DNA of 64,000 nucleotides, taken from contig WQXS01000005.1 in assembly GCA_009784725.1 (NCBI GenBank), positions 1 to 64,000 of the forward strand. Reading direction: 5' to 3'. This document shows positions 63,301-64,000 of the stretch, one piece after another. A model generated the notes under the pieces. It did no database searches and was not told the origin of the DNA. It saw nothing but the letters and a program-made list of their open reading frames with translations. This DNA comes from Oscillospiraceae bacterium. GTDB lineage: Bacteria > Bacillota > Clostridia > Oscillospirales > Oscillospiraceae. Positions within the stretch are counted from its first letter, which is position 1. Each line of letters starts with the position of its first letter. Position numbers and translations under genes: made by a program.

Positions 63301-64000
63301 CCGCTATTATCATAAGTAACTGTTATGGTTTGATTATTATTATCTGAGCGTGAAAGTGTTGAACCATTAACTAAGGATGGCTCTAAATAGTTTATGCCGA
63401 AGTTTGCAAATGTCACATCCAGAGTCGATGTATCATCATGTGTGAGCCTGATTGTCAGTGCAGAAAGGTTCAACGGATTCCCATGTGTGTAAGTTAGATT
63501 TGGTTGGTTTTGTACAGCTATACCGTTTACAATTCTCGCCGGGAGTGCGGGATATGTGACTGTGAATGTGACGCTTTCGCGATTGCTTGCAACCTCAACA
63601 TTACTAACAACCGCTCCGCTTGTTATTGCATCAGCTATTGTCGGCTCAAAGTTTGTCGTGAATAAAATAGTATCTTTTCTGTTAAGTGTGACTGTTGCTG
63701 TATATATTTGACTTCCTGCAAACATGCCTGATGATGTAAAGGTACCACTCCATGATACTGTTCCGGTGAAATATGGCATTTCTGTGACTGCAGTATACAG
63801 AGCGGCAGCCGGATTACCGCCTTTGGTTGGAGCAGGTTTAGTTATTGTCGCATAAGCAATATCACTATTATGATTAAACTGCGGAGATATTGTTATGACA
63901 CCATCTGACGCATCACCGGCACTGACAGTATATGTTGTTGTTCCGGTAGACGGACTGAGGGGTTCTATGCCATCAGCGCTGATATTAGCAGGCGCACCTC
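60348..64000 (-). CDS. Giant Ig-like/proline-rich surface protein with polytopic membrane tail, 5' end outside window
   Basis: The frame is open from the window edge to a stop at 60348 (over 1200 residues); the start lies outside, and the Met at 63779 is internal because the same frame continues upstream with repeat-like sequence ('TYTVSAGDASDGVITISP'). Order: beta-rich repeats, a Big_3-like domain ('NGIAVQNQPNLTYTHGNPLN'), an MBG/YDG-like domain ('TISCADVVLGNAPNPQV...'), an Ig-like repeat ('LTYQWERDVGGTFAPISGAT'), a region of (TDPPV)n and PTPVPPTE(A/V)LP repeats, another beta domain, then a basic stretch and about eight to ten membrane helices over the last 330 residues. The membrane part matches nothing I know. 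A cell-surface role is clear; function is not. Confidence 0.75.
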   Translation of the reverse strand, partial: GAPANISADGIEPLSPSTGTTTYTVSAGDASDGVITISPQFNHNSDIAYATITKPAPTKGGNPAAALYTAVTEMPYFTGTVSWSGTFTSSGMFAGSQIYTATVTLNRKDTILFTTNFEPTIADAITSGAVVSNVEVASNRESVTFTVTYPALPARIVNGIAVQNQPNLTYTHGNPLNLSALTIRLTHDDTSTLDVTFANFGINYLEPSLVNGSTLSRSDNNNQTITVTYDNSGNTHTATTNPLDIARATNTLTISCADVVLGNAPNPQVVTNTSGGTVTYQYKVQGADDSTYTATEPGAIGNYTVRGTSAETVNYLSASATANFNITRIPITGTPTVTVSGVLRIGTELTAVVTGITPPEAQAELTYQWERDVGGTFAPISGATGAIYEVQGADAGRELRVRVTAAAGGDYAGSLSSAATDAVPFTIRIVSSPFTGAVFGDDVNFGSMGLDTEYAASGDITIHYVIAKTADLNSLTLGNGMGIIPANGISPTPQMGTATYAINSAHAENGIITFTPVFSHTAAPTDPPVTDPPVTDPPATNPPVTDPPAQQPPPPPPAVTPEPMPPPPSMPTPVPPTEVLPTPAPVATPAPPTEALPTPVPISTPVPPTEALPTPIPTPDSSPTPPTAPTSPTETAANTGSVLSRILNFAPGPVVNMSLDIEVGTSVVGKTISVEATGLMPLSELTVTIHSTPREVGTKETCDAGTISKTAPFPDNLESGNHVVIAEGICPDGQIVQAVAPFQLNDEGIITAFTEPAQLFEPIDPGDPRIARSLMAGVPLYDAKGDPETVAQVAVTFGLLGGIAAIAGVSKKRTRSSIAKTYWEDEILESKEPEAKWGDKYGLWKISLFRKTSDKFSVRLQERTVKTSFILNRFASDGSWARAMFGSSGFILWLLGIALGVYSSIQMGYNAMPPEFMLVLAIVALGILDSGAGFLAWATIAILAIVNGNAAGVDEIRTLVGMFTLFATTLILGGTRPLRRKYNPANDNKNRFMFDRFADYIMPTIYIIMATSTVLKSINGLSGLEFFGSEQISQVRIIAIAAYWARMLLEDLADYAFPVRNKAVRPEAPGEQIAAFQWMAMLLYAGMFMVVASPFFGFGTMVVFLLAFDITPWMLSFFKDRFPNSEFLYRYYPGTSSPQLGFVLMLISIGLAAFVASNSDYRGASAAMIIVAIPYALAEIPSLFGREGIPVRDGWAKRLVEFTCWLGFATIALMVI

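Noticed and set aside
63779..63781. Met at 63779 as the start of the surface protein
   Set aside because: The same frame continues upstream without a stop to the window edge with similar repeat sequence, and no ribosome site or signal peptide is at this Met.

Overview
The window looks like a chromosomal piece of an anaerobic Gram-positive member of the Clostridia (Bacillota). This rests on strong AGGAGG-type ribosome binding sites, lipoprotein solute-binding proteins, Bacillus-style TTAACA-N5 Pho boxes, a DUF362/ferredoxin protein and an M3 oligoendopeptidase. Genus cannot be told from sequence alone. No rRNA, tRNA, CRISPR array, prophage or transposase gene was seen.

Layout. 0-1.3 kb: end of a membrane-anchored protein, then a DUF3791/DUF3990 pair (possible ADP-ribosyltransferase toxin module). 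1.3-11.6 kb: MntP, an MFS permease, a surface pullulanase, a discoidin-domain protein, a beta-helix glycosidase-like protein, a two-module lipoprotein and a LacI regulator. Two matching LacI-type operators sit at the two divergent promoters. 11.8-13.2 kb: an ATPase with a nuclease-like tail. 13.3-20 kb: complete pstSCAB-phoU-phoP-phoR behind a Pho box; the PstS is circularly permuted. 20-21 kb: glutamate formimidoyltransferase. 21.1-34.1 kb: two mirror-image six-gene oligopeptide ABC operons diverging from one 458-bp control region, each ending in an undescribed small membrane protein. 34.2-35.8 kb: AT-rich AbiE-type toxin-antitoxin pair. 36-39.2 kb: DUF362-ferredoxin, TtcA-like protein, rplM-rpsI. 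39.3-43.1 kb: response regulator with tandem HD-GYP domains, a lone receiver, a tyrosine phenol-lyase/tryptophanase family enzyme. 43.2-46.2 kb: OFA-type MFS permease and a frameshifted M3 peptidase. 46.3-54.8 kb: one apparent operon UMF1 permease - VTC polyphosphate-polymerase domain - DUF4956 - CotH kinase - hybrid histidine kinase. 55-58.6 kb: CHASE hybrid kinase with Hpt plus response regulator, behind a four-repeat Pho-box-like site. 58.8-60.2 kb: second ATPase, bracketed by repeats. 60.3-64 kb: a giant Ig-like/proline-rich protein with a polytopic membrane tail, cut by the window edge.

The most unusual signal is between genes. One repeat family has a conserved core of about 70 nt (GGCATGGACGCC, then nested CGCTC/GAGCG and GAAAC/GTTTC pairs) enclosed by 26-30 bp arms that are complementary within each copy but different between copies. 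Three copies and one inverted half copy are present. A second family of palindromes carries GGGGACGGTTCT or GGGGACAGGTACAGTG in its arms; one copy is inserted in frame inside a transporter gene. No mobilising enzyme is encoded here.

The main physiological themes are starch/glycan use, peptide import, phosphate starvation response and a probable polyphosphate/CotH surface system. The second Pho-like box suggests, but does not prove, that the CHASE kinase belongs to the phosphate regulon.
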